NCBI GenBank assembly: GCA_016213325.1
Contig: JACRAY010000018.1
Span: 124,001-188,000 of the forward strand
Source of the DNA: Burkholderiales bacterium
GTDB lineage: Bacteria > Pseudomonadota > Gammaproteobacteria > Burkholderiales > Burkholderiaceae_C
Direction: 5' to 3'
DNA: 64,000 bases
Of the stretch, positions 10,003 through 18,787 are shown piece after piece (within the stretch, counting starts at the first letter, position 1; each line of letters starts with the position of its first letter). The notes below the pieces were generated by a model that saw nothing but the letters and a program-made list of their open reading frames with translations, was not told the origin of the DNA and made no database searches. The position numbers and the translations under genes are program-made.

Positions 10003-10563
10003 ATGAAACTGCTGATCGACTTCTTTCCCATCATCCTGTTCTTCGCCGCTTTCAAGGTGTGGGACATCTATGTCGCCACCGGGGTGGCGATAGCCGCCAC
10101 CATCATCCAGATCGTGTGGCTGCGCATGCACCAGGGCAAGGTGGAGCCCATGCAGTGGCTGAGCCTGGGCGTCATCGTCGTCTTCGGCGGCGCGACCATC
10201 CTGGCGCACGACGAAACCTTCATCAAGTGGAAGCCGACCGTCCTGTACTGGCTGATGGGCGGCACCCTGCTGGTGGGGCAGGTGCTGTTCCGCAAGAACC
10301 TGCTGAAGTCGCTGATGGCGTCCCAGATGCAGCTGCCCGAGCCGGCCTGGCGCGCCATGAACTGGAGCTGGATCGTGTTCTTCGGCTTCATGGGCATCCT
10401 GAACATCTGGGTGGCTTCCAACTACGACACCGACACCTGGGTCAACTTCAAGCTGTTCGGCGGCCTGGGCCTGATGATCGCCTTCGTGGTGGCGCAGGCG
10501 GCCTTCCTTTCGCGCTACATGAAAGCCGAGGACGTGCAGGTCGACGTCCCGCCGGAGGCCTGA
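10003..10563 (+). CDS. yciB: Inner-membrane septation protein YciB (IspZ/IspA)
   Basis: A 186-aa polytopic membrane protein beginning MKLLIDFFPIILFFAAFK, the characteristic start of the YciB/intracellular septation protein A family, with five or so hydrophobic helices and 'INWSWI'-like and 'NFKLFGG' family blocks (here NWSWIVFFGFMGILN, VNFKLFGGLG). Family members affect cell-envelope synthesis and septation. The start codon follows the msrB stop with no gap (TAGATG), placing it in the selO-msrB-yciB-bolA transcript. Confidence 0.93.
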   Translation: MKLLIDFFPIILFFAAFKVWDIYVATGVAIAATIIQIVWLRMHQGKVEPMQWLSLGVIVVFGGATILAHDETFIKWKPTVLYWLMGGTLLVGQVLFRKNLLKSLMASQMQLPEPAWRAMNWSWIVFFGFMGILNIWVASNYDTDTWVNFKLFGGLGLMIAFVVAQAAFLSRYMKAEDVQVDVPPEA

Positions 10564-10839
10564 ATGGCGACCGGCATCACCGCGCAGGCGCTCGACGAGC
10601 GGCTTCGGGAACTCCTGGCGCCGACGCGGCTCGAAGTGATCGACGAAAGCTATCAGCACGCAGGGCATGCGGGCGCCGACGGCACCGGCTTCGGCACCCA
10701 TTTTCGCGTGCGGATAGCGTCCCCGCTGTTCGAGGGAAAGCCCGCTGTGGCGCGCCATCGGCTTGTGTATGATGCGCTGCACGATTTCATCGACCGCGGG
10801 CTCCACGCCCTGGCGATCGAAACGCTCCCCGACACCTGA
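10564..10839 (+). CDS. BolA family protein
   Basis: A 91-aa BolA-like protein, the usual size. It has the class II KH-like fold signature: an N-terminal helix 'LDERLRELLAPTRLEVIDES', the central 'GTHFRVRIASPLFEGK', and a C-terminal helix with conserved histidine in 'VARHRLVYDALHDFI'. BolA proteins work with monothiol glutaredoxins in iron-sulfur cluster handling and affect cell shape and stress responses. The gene starts directly after the yciB stop (TGAATGG). I cannot assign a BolA versus IbaG subtype with confidence. Confidence 0.88.
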   Translation: MATGITAQALDERLRELLAPTRLEVIDESYQHAGHAGADGTGFGTHFRVRIASPLFEGKPAVARHRLVYDALHDFIDRGLHALAIETLPDT

Positions 10840-10855
10840 GACCCAGCCAAACCCC

Positions 10856-11635
10856 ATGAAGAAAGCCATCCTCGCTGCCGCGGCAGCGGCCACCCTCGGC
10901 CTTGCGCTGCCCGCTTTCGCGCAGAACATCGCCATCGTCAACGGCAAGCCGGTGCCCAAGGCCCGCATGGACCAGCTGGCCAACCAGCTCGCGCGTGCCG
11001 GCCGGCCGGTGTCGACCGACATGCAGAACCAGCTGAGGGACGAGATCATCGCTCGCGAGGTCTTCATGCAGGAAGCGCAGAAGCGCGGCCTGGACGCCAC
11101 CGAAGACTACAAGGCTCAGATGGAGCTGGCCCGCCAGACCATCCTGATCCGCGAGCTGTTCGCCGACTACCAGAAGGCCAACCCGGTCACCGACGCCGAG
11201 GTGAAGGGCGAGTACGACAAGTTCGTCGCTGCCAACGGCGGCAAGGAATACCGTGCCCGCCATATCCTGGTGGAGAAGGAAGACGACGCGAAGAAGATCA
11301 TCGCCGACGTCAAGAAGGGCGCGAAGTTCGACGAGATCGCCAAGAAGCAGTCGAAGGACCCGGGCTCGGGCGCCAACGGCGGTGACCTGGACTGGGCCGG
11401 CGCGAGCAGCTACGTGCCCGAGTTCTCGCAGGCCATGGTCAAGCTCGCCAAGGGCCAGATGACCGACGCGCCGGTGAAGAGCCAGTTCGGCTGGCACGTG
11501 ATCCGCGTGGACGACGTACGCGACGCCAAGCTGCCCCCGCTGGAGCAGGTTCGCCCGCAGATCGCCCAGCAGCTGCAGCAGCAGAAGCTGGCGAAGTTCC
11601 AGGAAGAGCTTCGCAGCAAGGCGAAGGTGGAGTAA
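10856..11635 (+). CDS. Periplasmic peptidyl-prolyl cis-trans isomerase, parvulin (PpiC/SurA-like)
   Basis: A 259-aa exported chaperone/foldase. A signal peptide (MKKAILAAAAAATLGLALPAFAQ) precedes a SurA-N-like helical region with 'GKPVPKARMDQL', then one parvulin domain (about residues 130-225, 'RARHILVEKEDDAKKII', 'GGDLDWAG', 'FGWHVIRVDD'), and a short basic coiled tail. I chose ATG 10856 because the signal peptide starts there; the frame is open further upstream only as overlap with the bolA-like gene. Last gene of the selO-to-parvulin run. Likely helps outer-membrane protein folding. Confidence 0.92.
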   Translation: MKKAILAAAAAATLGLALPAFAQNIAIVNGKPVPKARMDQLANQLARAGRPVSTDMQNQLRDEIIAREVFMQEAQKRGLDATEDYKAQMELARQTILIRELFADYQKANPVTDAEVKGEYDKFVAANGGKEYRARHILVEKEDDAKKIIADVKKGAKFDEIAKKQSKDPGSGANGGDLDWAGASSYVPEFSQAMVKLAKGQMTDAPVKSQFGWHVIRVDDVRDAKLPPLEQVRPQIAQQLQQQKLAKFQEELRSKAKVE

Positions 11636-11692
11636 GCCCTGCGCTTGGGCGGGCTGCGGCGTTGCCGCGAGGTGCCCCGAATCTGAAAACAG

Positions 11693-12433
11693 CTACTTGA
11701 GCGCCGCAACAGCCATCAAAACCCCGATCATCACCGGCTGGTGCACCATGTACCAGCTCAGGCTCCAGCGCCCCAGCCACGACAGCGGCGCCGTCCAGCG
11801 CGGCATCCGGGCCTGGACCCAGTGGGGACGATTCGCCAGCAGCCACTGGCCGGCTGCGATGCCCCACCACATCACCCCCAGCCACGGCAGCACGGGTACG
11901 TAGTCTTCGGTGACCGGCGCCCGGCTGATGATGCCGATCCAGTTGAGGCTTTTCGAGTCGAGGAACGCGAGCGCGCCATTGGACTGCCCATGCAGCCACG
12001 GCCCCAGCATGAAGAGACCAACGGCAAGGGCTCCGGCCGGCCAGAGCCAACGGCCCCAGCCCGCCGTAAGGCGCACCACCACCAGCATCACCGCGATGCC
12101 GTGCAGCACGCCGAAGTAGATGAAGCTGCGCGGGAACATCAGGGCCGATGCCGCCGTGACCAGCAGCGCACAGGCCGCCACCTGCGCCCAGCGCTTCCAG
12201 AAGCGCCGCCACGACTGGCCCTGCGACCAGGCCACGGCCTGCCCCAGCCCGGCGCAGAACACGAACAGGCTCACGATCATCGTGCGCTGCCCGGTCCAGA
12301 ACGGGTCGCGGTAGAAGTCCTGCCGGATCCAGCCGAAGTGGTTGAGGTCGAAAGCGAAGTGAAAGGCGGTCATCCACACGATTGCCGCACCGCGCAACGC
12401 GTCGATGGAACTAAACCGGCCGGCCTGGATCAT
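11693..12433 (-). CDS. DUF1624 (heparan-alpha-glucosaminide N-acetyltransferase-like) membrane protein
   Basis: A 246-aa polytopic membrane protein. The N-terminal 'SIDALRGAAIVWMTAFHFAFD' is the DUF1624/acyltransferase-like signature (R-G-x-A-I-x-x-M and the histidine on the first helix), followed by six or seven hydrophobic helices and a C-terminal 'SWYMVHQPVMIGVL'. Members are predicted acyltransferases of unknown substrate. I chose ATG 12433, which starts right before the conserved domain; upstream codons lack similarity. Convergent with the parvulin gene, with 57 bp between stops. Confidence 0.8.
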   Translation of the reverse strand: MIQAGRFSSIDALRGAAIVWMTAFHFAFDLNHFGWIRQDFYRDPFWTGQRTMIVSLFVFCAGLGQAVAWSQGQSWRRFWKRWAQVAACALLVTAASALMFPRSFIYFGVLHGIAVMLVVVRLTAGWGRWLWPAGALAVGLFMLGPWLHGQSNGALAFLDSKSLNWIGIISRAPVTEDYVPVLPWLGVMWWGIAAGQWLLANRPHWVQARMPRWTAPLSWLGRWSLSWYMVHQPVMIGVLMAVAALK

Positions 12434-12495
12434 GCCCGGCAGTTTAGGGTTTCCCCGTTCCCCTGCGCGCGGCGCCGAAGCTTCAATGCGGTGGC

Positions 12496-12804
12496 ATGCC
12501 AACAAGAAGGAGACCCCGCCATGCTGAACACATGGGCGATACCGGCGCTTTCGGCGACATGAAGCTGATCGGCGAGATGTACAAGCCCGACGTGGTGCTC
12601 ATCCCCATCGGCAACCACTTCGTGATGAGCCCCGAGGCGGCGGCCATGGTGGTGCGCGACATGATCAAGCCGCGCTACCCGATACCGATCCACTTCGGCA
12701 CGATCCCGCAGCTGCGCGGCACGCCGGCCGAGTGCCGCGCCGCCCTGGGCTCCAGCGCCGGCATGCTGCTGCAGCTCGACCCCGGCCAGAAGGCCGACTC
12801 CTGA
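12496..12804 (+). pseudogene. Remnant of a UPF0173-type metallo-hydrolase (C-terminal third only)
   Basis: From about 12529 the frame encodes the C-terminal part of a metallo-beta-lactamase-fold hydrolase: 'GDTGAFGDMKLIGEMYKPD', 'LIPIGNHFVMSPEAAA' and 'PIHFGTIPQLRGTPAE'. Intact members are about 225 aa and carry an N-terminal HxHxDH metal site, which is absent. Just upstream, AAGGAG (12507-12512) stands eight bases before ATG 12521, but that ATG is in a different frame and stops after 13 codons. This looks like an internal deletion that kept the original ribosome site and lost the middle of the gene. The stop overlaps the next start (TGATG). Pseudogene status is inferred. Confidence 0.75.
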
Positions 12805-13589
12805 TGCGCGCGGCGCTGGCGGCGTTGGCCTTCGTGCTGGCCGGCTGCGCCTCGGCGCCGCCGTCCGGCGTCGTGGGCGAACTCGCACCCACCGGCAAGC
12901 TGCGCGCAGTCATCAACTACGGCAATCCCGTGCTGGCCACGCGCGGTCCCGACGGCCAGCCGAAGGGCGTGTCGGTCGACCTCGCCCGCGAGCTGGCGAA
13001 ACGCCTGGGCGTGCCGGTGGACCTCACCACGGTTGATGCGGCGCGTGTGTCCAGCGAGATGCTGCGCGACAAGCGCGTCGACCTGGGCTTCGTCGCCATC
13101 GACCCGGCGCGCAGCGCCGACTTCGACCAGACGTCGCCGTACGTGCTGATCGAAGGTGCCTATATGGTGCGTGCGGCGTCTCCGCTGCAGCGCAACGAAG
13201 ACGTCGACCGTGCCGGCACGCGCATCTCGGTGGGCCGGGGCAGCGCCTACGACCTGTACCTGACGCGCGTGGTCAAGGCGGCCACGCTGGTGCGCAGCCC
13301 CACGTCGGGCGGCGTGGTGAACCAGATGCTCGAGCAGAACCTGGATGTCGCCGCCGGCGTGAAGCAGCAGCTGGAAGCCGACGCCAAACGCGTGGGCGGC
13401 CTGCGCATGCTGCCCGGCCGCTTCATGGTGATCGAGCAGGCCATGGGGGTGCCGAAAGGCCGCACCCGAGGCTACGCCTGGCTCAACGGTTTCATCGAAG
13501 AGATGAAGGCTTCGGGCTTCGTGGCCGAAGCCCTCAAGCGGCACGGCATAGAAGGAGCAGCGGTGGCGCCGCCAGGGGCAGCCCGGTAA
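12804..13589 (+). CDS. Extracellular solute-binding lipoprotein, family 3
   Basis: A 261-aa periplasmic binding protein with a lipoprotein signal (LAGC, Cys near residue 15), so probably membrane-anchored. The fold is that of amino-acid ABC transporter binding proteins (SBP_bac_3): 'GKLRAVINYGNPVLAT', 'GVSVDLARELAKRLGVPVDL', 'VDLGFVAIDPARSADFDQTSPYV', and 'GRGSAYDLYLTR'. No permease or ATPase gene is adjacent, so it is an orphan binding protein or a sensor-type protein. The start overlaps the stop of the hydrolase remnant. Confidence 0.85.
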   Translation: MRAALAALAFVLAGCASAPPSGVVGELAPTGKLRAVINYGNPVLATRGPDGQPKGVSVDLARELAKRLGVPVDLTTVDAARVSSEMLRDKRVDLGFVAIDPARSADFDQTSPYVLIEGAYMVRAASPLQRNEDVDRAGTRISVGRGSAYDLYLTRVVKAATLVRSPTSGGVVNQMLEQNLDVAAGVKQQLEADAKRVGGLRMLPGRFMVIEQAMGVPKGRTRGYAWLNGFIEEMKASGFVAEALKRHGIEGAAVAPPGAAR

Positions 13590-13604
13590 GATTCCGGGTT
13601 CCCC

Positions 13605-15581
13605 ATGTCCCTGCTTGACCACCAGCTCGAACTGCTGGCGCCTGCGCGCGACGCCGGCATCGGCATCGAGGCCATCAACCATGGCGCCGACGCCGTCTAC
13701 ATCGGCGGGCCCGACTACGGCGCGCGCGTTTCGGCGGCCAACAGCGTGCAGGACATCGAGCGGCTCGCAAGCCATGCGCACCGCTTCGGCGCGCGCATCT
13801 TCGTCACGCACAACACGATCCTGCGCGACGACGAGCTCGAAGGCGCGCGCCGCATGGCCTGGGACGTCTACCACGCCGGCGCCGACGTGCTGATCGTGCA
13901 GGACATGGCGCTGGTGGAGATGGACGACATGCCGCCGATCCAATTGCATGCGTCCACGCAGACCGACATCCGCACGGTGGAGAAGGCGAAATTCCTGCAG
14001 GACGCGGGTTTCTCGCAGCTGGTGCTGGCGCGCGAGCTCACGCTGGAACAGATCCGCGAGATCCACGACGCGCTGGATGCGGACCGCTGCAAGGTCGAAT
14101 TCTTCATCCACGGCGCGCTGTGCGTGGCGTACAGCGGCCAGTGCTACCTGTCGCACGCGCACACCGGCCGCAGCGCCAACCGCGGCGACTGCTCGCAGCC
14201 CTGCCGCCTGCCCTACAACGTGGTGGACGACAAGGGCCGCTTCGTCGCGCATGGGCAGCACGTGCTGTCGATGAAGGACAACAACCAGGGCGCCAACCTC
14301 GCCGCGCTGGTCGACGCCGGCGTGCGCAGCTTCAAGATCGAAGGCCGCTACAAGGACATGGGCTACGTGAAGAACATCACCGCCCACTACCGCCGGCTGT
14401 TCGACGAATTGATCGAGGCGCGCGAGGGCTCCGACTGGCCTCTCGCGCGCGCGTCCAGCGGCCGAACCACTTTCACCTTCACGCCCGACCCCAACCAGAA
14501 CTTCAACCGCGAGTTCACCGACTACTTCGTCAACGGCCGCAAGGACGACATCGGCGCTTTCGACTCGCCCAAGAACCCGGGGCAGCCGATCGGTTTCGTC
14601 ACCAGGGTCGGCGCCGACTGGATCGAGCTGGCGCTGGACAAGCCGGCGACGCTGCTGCACAACGGCGACGGGCTGTGCTACTTCGACCTGCAGAAGGAAC
14701 TGGTCGGCGTGGCGATCAACCGGGCCGAGCCGCTCGCCACGCTGGGCCAGTGGCGCGTCTTCCCCAAGGACCCCATCGCGGGCATGAAGGACCTGCGCAA
14801 GGGCACCGCCGTCAACCGCAACCGCGACATGGACTGGGTGCGCATGCTGGAGAAAAAGTCCAGCGACCGCCGCATCGGCGTATGGGCCGCATTGTCGGAG
14901 ACGCCCGAGGGCTTCCGACTGCAACTGACCGACGAAGACGGCTTCGTCGGCGCGGCGCAGGCGGCGCACCGCAAGGAGCTGGCACGTTCCGAGGCGGGCT
15001 TGAAGGAACACCTCGGCCGCTTCGGCAACACGATCTTCGAGCCGCTCGACATCGCCATCCAGCTCACGCAGCCGTGGTTCGTGCCGCCTTCGCTCATCAA
15101 CCACCTGCGCCGCGACGCCGTGGCTGCACTCGAGGATGCGCGCGCCAAGGGCTACGTCCGGCCGCAGCGCGCCAAGCCGGTCGAGCCGCCCGTGCCCTTT
15201 CCCGAAGACACCCTCAGCTACCTGGGCAACGTCTACAACCAGAAGGCCCACGACTTCTATGCGAAGCACGGCGTCAAGGTGATCGAGGCGGCCTACGAGA
15301 GCCACGAGGAAGAAGGCGAAGTGAGCCTGATGATCACCAAGCATTGCGTGCGGTGGTCGATGAGCCTGTGCCCCAGGCAGGCCAAGGGCGTGGTGGGCGT
15401 CAAGGGCACCATCAAGGCGGAACCGCTGCAACTGGTCAACGGCAGCGAGAAGCTCACGCTGCGCTTCGCCTGCAAGCCTTGCGAGATGCACGTGGTGGGT
15501 CGGATGAAGAAGGCGGTGATGCAGCAGCGGACCAGTGAACTGGCCGAGCACCCCCTGCAGTTCTACCGGACCCGGCCCTGA
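13605..15581 (+). CDS. rlhA: Peptidase U32-family RNA hydroxylase, RlhA-like
   Basis: A 658-aa protein of the U32 'collagenase-like' family. It begins 'LELLAPARDAGIGIEAINHGADAVYIGGP' and contains the U32 signature 'EFFIHGALCVAYSGQCYLSH' (about residues 164-183) and 'NRGDCSQPCRLPY' with conserved cysteines. More cysteines lie near the C-terminus (CVRWSMSLC, CKPCEM). The length matches RlhA (about 650 aa; 5-hydroxylation of 23S rRNA C2501) better than TrhP (about 450 aa; tRNA U34 hydroxylation). The family has been called a peptidase historically. It converges on and overlaps the histidine kinase gene by 19 bp. Confidence 0.85.
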   Translation: MSLLDHQLELLAPARDAGIGIEAINHGADAVYIGGPDYGARVSAANSVQDIERLASHAHRFGARIFVTHNTILRDDELEGARRMAWDVYHAGADVLIVQDMALVEMDDMPPIQLHASTQTDIRTVEKAKFLQDAGFSQLVLARELTLEQIREIHDALDADRCKVEFFIHGALCVAYSGQCYLSHAHTGRSANRGDCSQPCRLPYNVVDDKGRFVAHGQHVLSMKDNNQGANLAALVDAGVRSFKIEGRYKDMGYVKNITAHYRRLFDELIEAREGSDWPLARASSGRTTFTFTPDPNQNFNREFTDYFVNGRKDDIGAFDSPKNPGQPIGFVTRVGADWIELALDKPATLLHNGDGLCYFDLQKELVGVAINRAEPLATLGQWRVFPKDPIAGMKDLRKGTAVNRNRDMDWVRMLEKKSSDRRIGVWAALSETPEGFRLQLTDEDGFVGAAQAAHRKELARSEAGLKEHLGRFGNTIFEPLDIAIQLTQPWFVPPSLINHLRRDAVAALEDARAKGYVRPQRAKPVEPPVPFPEDTLSYLGNVYNQKAHDFYAKHGVKVIEAAYESHEEEGEVSLMITKHCVRWSMSLCPRQAKGVVGVKGTIKAEPLQLVNGSEKLTLRFACKPCEMHVVGRMKKAVMQQRTSELAEHPLQFYRTRP

Positions 15582-16927
15582 GCTTCAGGCGGCGCAGGCA
15601 GGCAGAGTTCGACCGCGAGCCCGCCCAGCTCCTGGCTGCGGTGCGCCGTCATTCGTGCCAGGTGCGCCTGCGCGATGCGGCGGGCGATGGACCAGCCGAG
15701 ACCGCTGCCGCCGCCGTCTTCCCGGCGGAAGCGCCAGAAGCGTTCGCCCAGGCGGGCGAGCTGGTCCTGCGCAATCCCAGGGCCCGAGTCTTCCACGGCC
15801 ACCACGACCTGGTCTCCGCTGCGCCGCACGCGGACCCGGACGCGGGCGCCCTCGGGCGAGTATCTCAGCGCGTTGTCGACCAGGTTGCGCAGCAGGACGC
15901 CCAGCAGCATCTCGTCGCCCTCCACCACGCACCCGGGTTCGGCGTCCAGCTCCAGCGACTGGCCGCGCGCGAGTGCCGCGGGGGCCAGTTCGGCGAGCAA
16001 GCCCTGCGTTACCGCGCCCATGTCGACGTTTGATCGGCCACCGGACTCGCCGGCTTCCAGCCGCGCCAGCGTCAGCAACTGCTCCACGACCCGCGTGGCC
16101 CGGTCGCAGCCTTGCAGTGCCGCCAGCAAGGCATGCCTGCGCTGGCCGGGGTCGGCCTCATGCAGGGCCACCTGGGCCTGTGCGCGGATGGCCGCCAGGG
16201 GCGTGCGCAGTTCGTGCGCCGCATCCGCCGTGAAGCGCCGTTCGGCATCCAGCAGCACGGCGATCCGGTCGAACAGGCCGTCCAGCGAGGCGAGCAGCGG
16301 TTGCATTTCGGCCGGCGCGCCATCGATGCCGACAGGCTGCAGGTCGTCGGCACGCCGGGCCGACAGCACGCGCCCCAGCCGGCGCAGGGGCTCGATGCCG
16401 CTGCGGATGGCCCACCACGTAGCGGCGGCCAGCAGGGGCAGCGCCAGCAGCAGCGGCCACAACATCGACTGGAGGACGGCTGCCAGGATAGCCGCGCGGG
16501 AGTCGCGGCGCTCACCGACATGCACCACCACGTCGCTCTCGGCGCCGCGCGCCGTGAACACGCGCCAGTCCGCACCGTCGATGCGCAGGTCCTCGAACCC
16601 GGATGCGGCCGGCAGGCGCCCCATCGGCTGCTGCGGTGCATTGGTGGAGCGCATCGCCAGCCGGCCTTCGTGGAACACCTGGAACGCCACCTTGGGCGCA
16701 TAGCGGTGCAAGGGGGGCGCGTCGAGGCCATGGCCCTCGTCCATGTCGCGCGACTGCTGCACCACCAGCAACGCGGCCGCCTGGGCGAGGTGCCCGTCCA
16801 GCAATTCATCGAGCTCATGGCGGGCGTCGAGCCACACCGTCACGGCCGCTGCCGACCATACGGTCACCATCGCGGCCACCACCAGCGCGACCAGGCGCGC
16901 CTGCAACGAGGGCTTCCCGGTCAACAT
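15563..16927 (-). CDS. Sensor histidine kinase, QseC/TctE-like
   Basis: A 454-aa membrane kinase. TM1 (about 10-30) and TM2 (about 150-175) flank a periplasmic domain, followed by HAMP, HisKA with the phospho-histidine in 'AAHELRTPLAAIRAQ' (near residue 239), and HATPase with 'NLVDNALRYSPEG' and 'GSGLGWSIARRIAQAH'. Paired with the response regulator upstream, whose last codons overlap its start by 7 bp. The pair lies downstream of three cytochrome genes on the same strand and probably senses a condition relevant to them. QseC homology is by architecture and neighbourhood only. Confidence 0.88.
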   Translation of the reverse strand: MLTGKPSLQARLVALVVAAMVTVWSAAAVTVWLDARHELDELLDGHLAQAAALLVVQQSRDMDEGHGLDAPPLHRYAPKVAFQVFHEGRLAMRSTNAPQQPMGRLPAASGFEDLRIDGADWRVFTARGAESDVVVHVGERRDSRAAILAAVLQSMLWPLLLALPLLAAATWWAIRSGIEPLRRLGRVLSARRADDLQPVGIDGAPAEMQPLLASLDGLFDRIAVLLDAERRFTADAAHELRTPLAAIRAQAQVALHEADPGQRRHALLAALQGCDRATRVVEQLLTLARLEAGESGGRSNVDMGAVTQGLLAELAPAALARGQSLELDAEPGCVVEGDEMLLGVLLRNLVDNALRYSPEGARVRVRVRRSGDQVVVAVEDSGPGIAQDQLARLGERFWRFRREDGGGSGLGWSIARRIAQAHLARMTAHRSQELGGLAVELCLPAPPEAQGRVR

Positions 16928-17592
16928 GCGGCCTTGTCCGGCGCGACGGTGTAGCCGACGCCGCGGACGGTATGGATCAGCGATGGCCCCAGCTTGCGTC
17001 GCAGGTGGTGGATGTGGACTTCGACGGCATTGCTTTCCACCTCCCTGCCCCAGCTGTACAGCCGCCGCTCCAGGTCCTCGCGCGACAGCACCCGGCCGGC
17101 GTTGAGCATCAGTTCCTGGAGGAGGTCGAACTCGCGGGACTGCAGGGGCACGGGCGCGCCGGCCTTGCTGACCACGCGGGCCGCCGGGTGGAGGGCGACG
17201 TCCCGCGCCCGCAGGACCTCTTGCGGGCGTCCGTGCGAGCGCCGCACCAGCGCGCGCAGCCGGGCCGCCAGTTCATCCAGGTCGACCGGCTTCACCACAT
17301 AGTCGTCGGCCCCCGCGTCGAGGCCGCGCACCCTGTCGGGTATCGCATCGCGGGCCGTGAGCACGAGCACCGGCAGCACGACGCCCATGCCCCGGGCCGC
17401 ATGCAGCACATTCAGCCCATCCTTCATCGGCAGCCCCAGGTCGAGAACGGCGGCTTCGTACGGCTCTGCCCGCAGTTCCCGCTCGGCCGCGTCACCGGTA
17501 CGCACCCAGTCGACCTGGAATCCGCGCTGGCGCAGGCCGGCGCGCAGGCCATCCCCCAGCAACGGGTCGTCTTCGGCAAGCAGGATGCGCAC
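16921..17592 (-). CDS. OmpR-family response regulator, QseB-like
   Basis: A 223-aa regulator with a receiver domain (phospho-acceptor Asp51 in 'AAVLDLGLPMKDG', Lys near 101 in 'YVVKPVD') and a winged-helix DNA-binding domain (about 125-218, 'LQSREFDLLQELMLNAGRVL', 'VEVHIHHLRRKLG', 'TVRGVGYTV'). The start is GTG 17592. It lies 12 bp after the cytochrome b stop and overlaps the partner kinase. A direct-repeat box upstream of the first operon gene fits autoregulation by this OmpR/QseB/PmrA-type protein. Confidence 0.9.
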   Translation of the reverse strand: MRILLAEDDPLLGDGLRAGLRQRGFQVDWVRTGDAAERELRAEPYEAAVLDLGLPMKDGLNVLHAARGMGVVLPVLVLTARDAIPDRVRGLDAGADDYVVKPVDLDELAARLRALVRRSHGRPQEVLRARDVALHPAARVVSKAGAPVPLQSREFDLLQELMLNAGRVLSREDLERRLYSWGREVESNAVEVHIHHLRRKLGPSLIHTVRGVGYTVAPDKAAC

Positions 17593-17604
17593 AGTCGGCT
17601 TCGT

Positions 17605-18303
17605 TCAGTCGTCGTCGTCAGCTTGCCGCTGCGAACCGGCCGACACAGCGGAGCCGGCCGCACCGGGCGCCTGCTCCCACTGCACCCACCAGAAGGCCGC
17701 CACCGCGGCCAGCATGAGTGCCGCGATGCCGTGCCAGGGCCGGCGTGCAGCCTCGTCGGCGCGGCCGGCCTTGCGGCCGGTGAACATGGCCCGCACCAGG
17801 TTTTCGCGGTGCAGCCAGCTGCTCAGGGCTACGGCCACCACGTGCACGGCCACCAGGCCCAGCATGAGGCTGGCCAGCGCCTCGTGGACATCCTCCAGCC
17901 ACTCGCCACCGGTTTCGGCGTACACGGCCCAGCCCGTGCCGGTGACGACGAGCGTGAGGACGAGCAGCGCGACGATGGCCAGCGCGCCGGCGGGGTTGTG
18001 GCCCGTGTGGTGCTCAGGGCTGCCACGCACGAGGCCGGTGAGGTAACGCCAGACGGCGCGCGGCCCCCGCACGAATGAGCTGAATCGCGCGTGGCGCGTC
18101 CCGAAGACGCCCCATGCGATGCGGAAGGTCACCAGGGCGGCCATGGTGTAGCCCAGCGTCACGTGGACCAGCCGCCAGCGTTCGCTCTCGGCCGTGAGCC
18201 AGGCCCCGGCAAAACACAGCACCATGAGCCAGTGGAACACGCGCACTGGTGCATCCCACACCAGGATGCCACGTTCAGCGGGGGATGCGGACGGCGTGCT
18301 CAT
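17605..18303 (-). CDS. Membrane cytochrome b (b561/Ni-Fe hydrogenase b-type)
   Basis: A 232-aa di-haem b-type membrane protein of the cytochrome_B561/hydrogenase-b superfamily. Four main helices carry histidines at 'VRVFHWLMV', 'LVHVTLGY', and 'VHEALASLMLGLVAVHVV', with an extra C-terminal helix (ALMLAAVAAFWWV). It ends in an Asp-rich tail. It is predicted to pass quinol electrons to the dihaem cytochrome c encoded immediately upstream, whose gene end overlaps this start by 29 bp. The SHP-DHC-cytochrome b trio is a known conserved set. Confidence 0.85.
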   Translation of the reverse strand: MSTPSASPAERGILVWDAPVRVFHWLMVLCFAGAWLTAESERWRLVHVTLGYTMAALVTFRIAWGVFGTRHARFSSFVRGPRAVWRYLTGLVRGSPEHHTGHNPAGALAIVALLVLTLVVTGTGWAVYAETGGEWLEDVHEALASLMLGLVAVHVVAVALSSWLHRENLVRAMFTGRKAGRADEAARRPWHGIAALMLAAVAAFWWVQWEQAPGAAGSAVSAGSQRQADDDD

Positions 18304-18751
18304 CGAAGTCTCCCTTGTCGGCTTGCTGGTGGCAGGCGGCGCAGTTGGACGCGCTGCCGACTGCAGGGCGCGTCCAGACCGAGGCCGCGACCTTGCGATG
18401 CTCGCGCACGAACCACTCGGCGCGAGTGATCCTGTCTGCTGGCGGTGCGGTCCTCACCCTGCGGCCGTCGCCCGCGTTGGCGGCGAGCCACGCTCCGAGT
18501 TCCCGCACGGCCTGCGGTTCGAGCGATGCGTCAGTGCCATAGTGATGCTGCAGGCCGTGCATGACGCGCGTCCATGCCGCAGCAGGCAGCAGCGCGGGCG
18601 GATAGGCGACATGGCAGGACGCGCATTCCTGCTGGTAACGGGGATTCGCCGGCGCGCGCGCGACAGGGCTGTCCGCTCGTGCCACAGCGGCCGCACCGGC
18701 GGCGAACAGGGCCGCGAGCGTCCAGGCAGCAGCGCGGAAAGTTGGGGACAT
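18275..18751 (-). CDS. Dihaem cytochrome c (DHC-type)
   Basis: A 158-aa exported cytochrome with two haem-attachment motifs, CASCH (43-47) and CAACH (137-141), after a signal peptide (to about residue 26). This matches the DHC family, the electron donor of the sphaeroides haem protein. I chose ATG 18751, which has GGAGAG four bases upstream; two earlier in-frame ATGs lack this. The gene lies between the SHP-like gene and cytochrome b on one transcript. Confidence 0.87.
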   Translation of the reverse strand: MSPTFRAAAWTLAALFAAGAAAVARADSPVARAPANPRYQQECASCHVAYPPALLPAAAWTRVMHGLQHHYGTDASLEPQAVRELGAWLAANAGDGRRVRTAPPADRITRAEWFVREHRKVAASVWTRPAVGSASNCAACHQQADKGDFDEHAVRIPR

Positions 18752-18787
18752 CGTTCTCTCCATCTCGAGTTTCGTGAAGCGGGACAC

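Noticed and set aside
12675-15551. A 958-codon open frame on the minus strand across the rlhA region
   Set aside because: It is antisense to well-recognised genes (the solute-binding lipoprotein and rlhA), is His/Ala/Arg-rich like other GC-driven shadow frames and matches no family.
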